Positions 4,646 through 5,356 of a DNA stretch of 5,356 nt are shown here, piece after piece. This DNA is from Bacilli bacterium (lineage in GTDB: Bacteria; Bacillota_I; Bacilli_A; RF39; UBA660), in assembly GCA_022793565.1 (NCBI GenBank), contig JAAWDC010000163.1, positions 1-5,356 on the forward strand, in the 5' to 3' direction. A program made the position numbers and the translations under genes. The notes beneath the pieces were generated by a model that searched no databases, was not told the DNA's origin, and saw only the letters and a list, made by a program, of their open reading frames with translations. Numbering within the stretch: the stretch's first letter is position 1; every line of letters starts with the position of its first letter.

Positions 4646-5356
4646 TCAACCTCTAAAGTTGAAGTAAATATCGATATCTCCATTTTTATGAATCATAATT
4701 TTATTAACTAACTTCAAAATCAAATCTCTGGTTGGATAAGCCAAATTCATAAAATCATGAATCAATTTTCTAACGTCTTTTGACTCCTCGCAATAACTTT
4801 CCATCCTCTTCAAGCGTTCCTCTTCATCTTTCAATAGCCTTTTTTTAAGTTCTATTTCTTTTAATAATTTGGAATATACTCTCTCATACATATCCTCACT
4901 GATCTTATTAGATAATTTATCCATATACATACAATCAACACTGGAATTTAAACTGGAAATTTCATGCTCAATTTTAGTAATATTATCTTCCGTTTTATAC
5001 TTTGTCAAATTCTTACTACATCTAAAGTGAACAACACGGCAAACGGTTTCATAAGAAAGAGAATCCAACATCGACTGAATGGTTTTCAAAACACCATTTT
5101 CCAAAGTATCATAATCAAAACCATGACTTGTACATAAACTATGCTGAGCTTTAAATCGACGATAATAATTACATACTGTAGTCGATTTTCCATTCAGTCG
5201 TCTAGAACGAATTCCAATCGTATGACCACAATCTGCACATTTTAGTATCCCATCAAGTAGAAAAGATGTTTCTTTATCCTTCCTTTGTCCTTGATTAGGT
5301 AATAACTTCTGAACTCGATCAAATAATTTCTTAGTGACTATTGGCTCATGTGTACC
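4646..5356 (-). CDS. Large serine recombinase/integrase, C-terminal 236 residues (N-terminus beyond window)
   Basis: These enzymes integrate and excise phages and integrative elements through a serine-linked 2-bp staggered cut. The frame is open from the window edge to TGA at 4646. It starts with GTHEPIVTKKLFDRVQKLL (1-19), the typical end of the 'recombinase' domain that follows the catalytic domain. Next is a zinc ribbon with Cys40-x2-Cys43, Cys62 and Cys75 in LLDGILKCADCGHTIG...CNYYRRF...SLCTSHG, then a long Lys/Glu-rich coiled coil (about 120-200) with MYMDKLSNKISEDMYERVYSKL, the form used for synapsis control in this family. The end is IMIHKNGDIDIYFNF, also common at their C-termini. The catalytic Ser domain would lie in roughly the first 300 residues, outside the window, so activity cannot be judged. 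A TTG at 5104 is an internal Leu codon within the continuous domain and not a real start. The neighbouring split ZIP gene identifies the likely integration target. Confidence 0.92.
   Translation of the reverse strand, partial: GTHEPIVTKKLFDRVQKLLPNQGQRKDKETSFLLDGILKCADCGHTIGIRSRRLNGKSTTVCNYYRRFKAQHSLCTSHGFDYDTLENGVLKTIQSMLDSLSYETVCRVVHFRCSKNLTKYKTEDNITKIEHEISSLNSSVDCMYMDKLSNKISEDMYERVYSKLLKEIELKKRLLKDEEERLKRMESYCEESKDVRKLIHDFMNLAYPTRDLILKLVNKIMIHKNGDIDIYFNFRG

Larger units (their letters stand above)
4604..5356 (-). mobile_element. End of an integrated element carrying a large serine recombinase (extends beyond window)
   Basis: This stretch runs from the inferred junction inside the ZIP gene to the window edge and contains only the recombinase C-terminal part. 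Whether the whole element is a prophage, an integrative conjugative element or a small mobilisable island cannot be told, because the rest is outside. Base composition is A/T-rich like its surroundings, so composition gives no help in setting its limit. Confidence 0.65.

Noticed and set aside
4646..5104. A separate 152-residue gene starting at TTG 5104
   Set aside because: The same frame continues without a stop to the window edge and includes the zinc ribbon and recombinase-domain end, so this is just the C-terminal part of one large serine recombinase.

Overview
The window looks like a chromosomal piece from a low-GC Firmicutes/Bacilli-type bacterium. It is strongly A/T-rich, has Shine-Dalgarno sites of the GGAGG type, and carries the recU-ponA gene order known from Bacillus and relatives. 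All the complete reading frames fit the standard bacterial code, and TGA is used as the stop of the recombinase gene. I cannot place the genus from sequence alone.

Layout: (1) Positions 1-391, minus strand, hold a short 52-codon gene whose end overlaps by 20 nt the start of a glycerophosphodiester phosphodiesterase gene that runs off the left edge. (2) Positions 392-537 are a divergent promoter region, with a readable minus-strand promoter for the small gene and a -10 box and very short leader for recU. (3) Positions 538-4090, plus strand, are a two-gene operon: recU (Holliday junction resolvase) overlapping by 14 nt a 973-residue class A penicillin-binding protein (PBP1/ponA type) that polymerises and cross-links peptidoglycan. 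A strong hairpin terminator follows. (4) Positions 4161-4612, minus strand, hold the C-terminal half of a ZIP-family metal transporter with its own terminator. (5) Positions from about 4604 to the right edge are the end of an integrated mobile element, carrying the C-terminal 236 residues of a large serine recombinase.

The most interesting region is 4598-4646. The ZIP transporter sequence stops being recognisable inside what should be its first HN(F)PEG metal-binding motif, exactly where the recombinase element begins. This looks like an attachment-site junction: a large-serine-recombinase element has integrated into the ZIP gene and split it. The other half of the gene and the rest of the element lie beyond the right edge.

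The second point of interest is the penicillin-binding protein. Its transglycosylase domain has Asp where the family's second key Glu (RKxxE motif) is expected and a diverged segment after the next motif. It also has three predicted N-terminal membrane segments instead of one, and a two-module extracellular tail (FN3-like plus Ig-like) joined by a Pro-Thr linker. I see no CRISPR array, tRNA, rRNA or recognisable defence system in the window.
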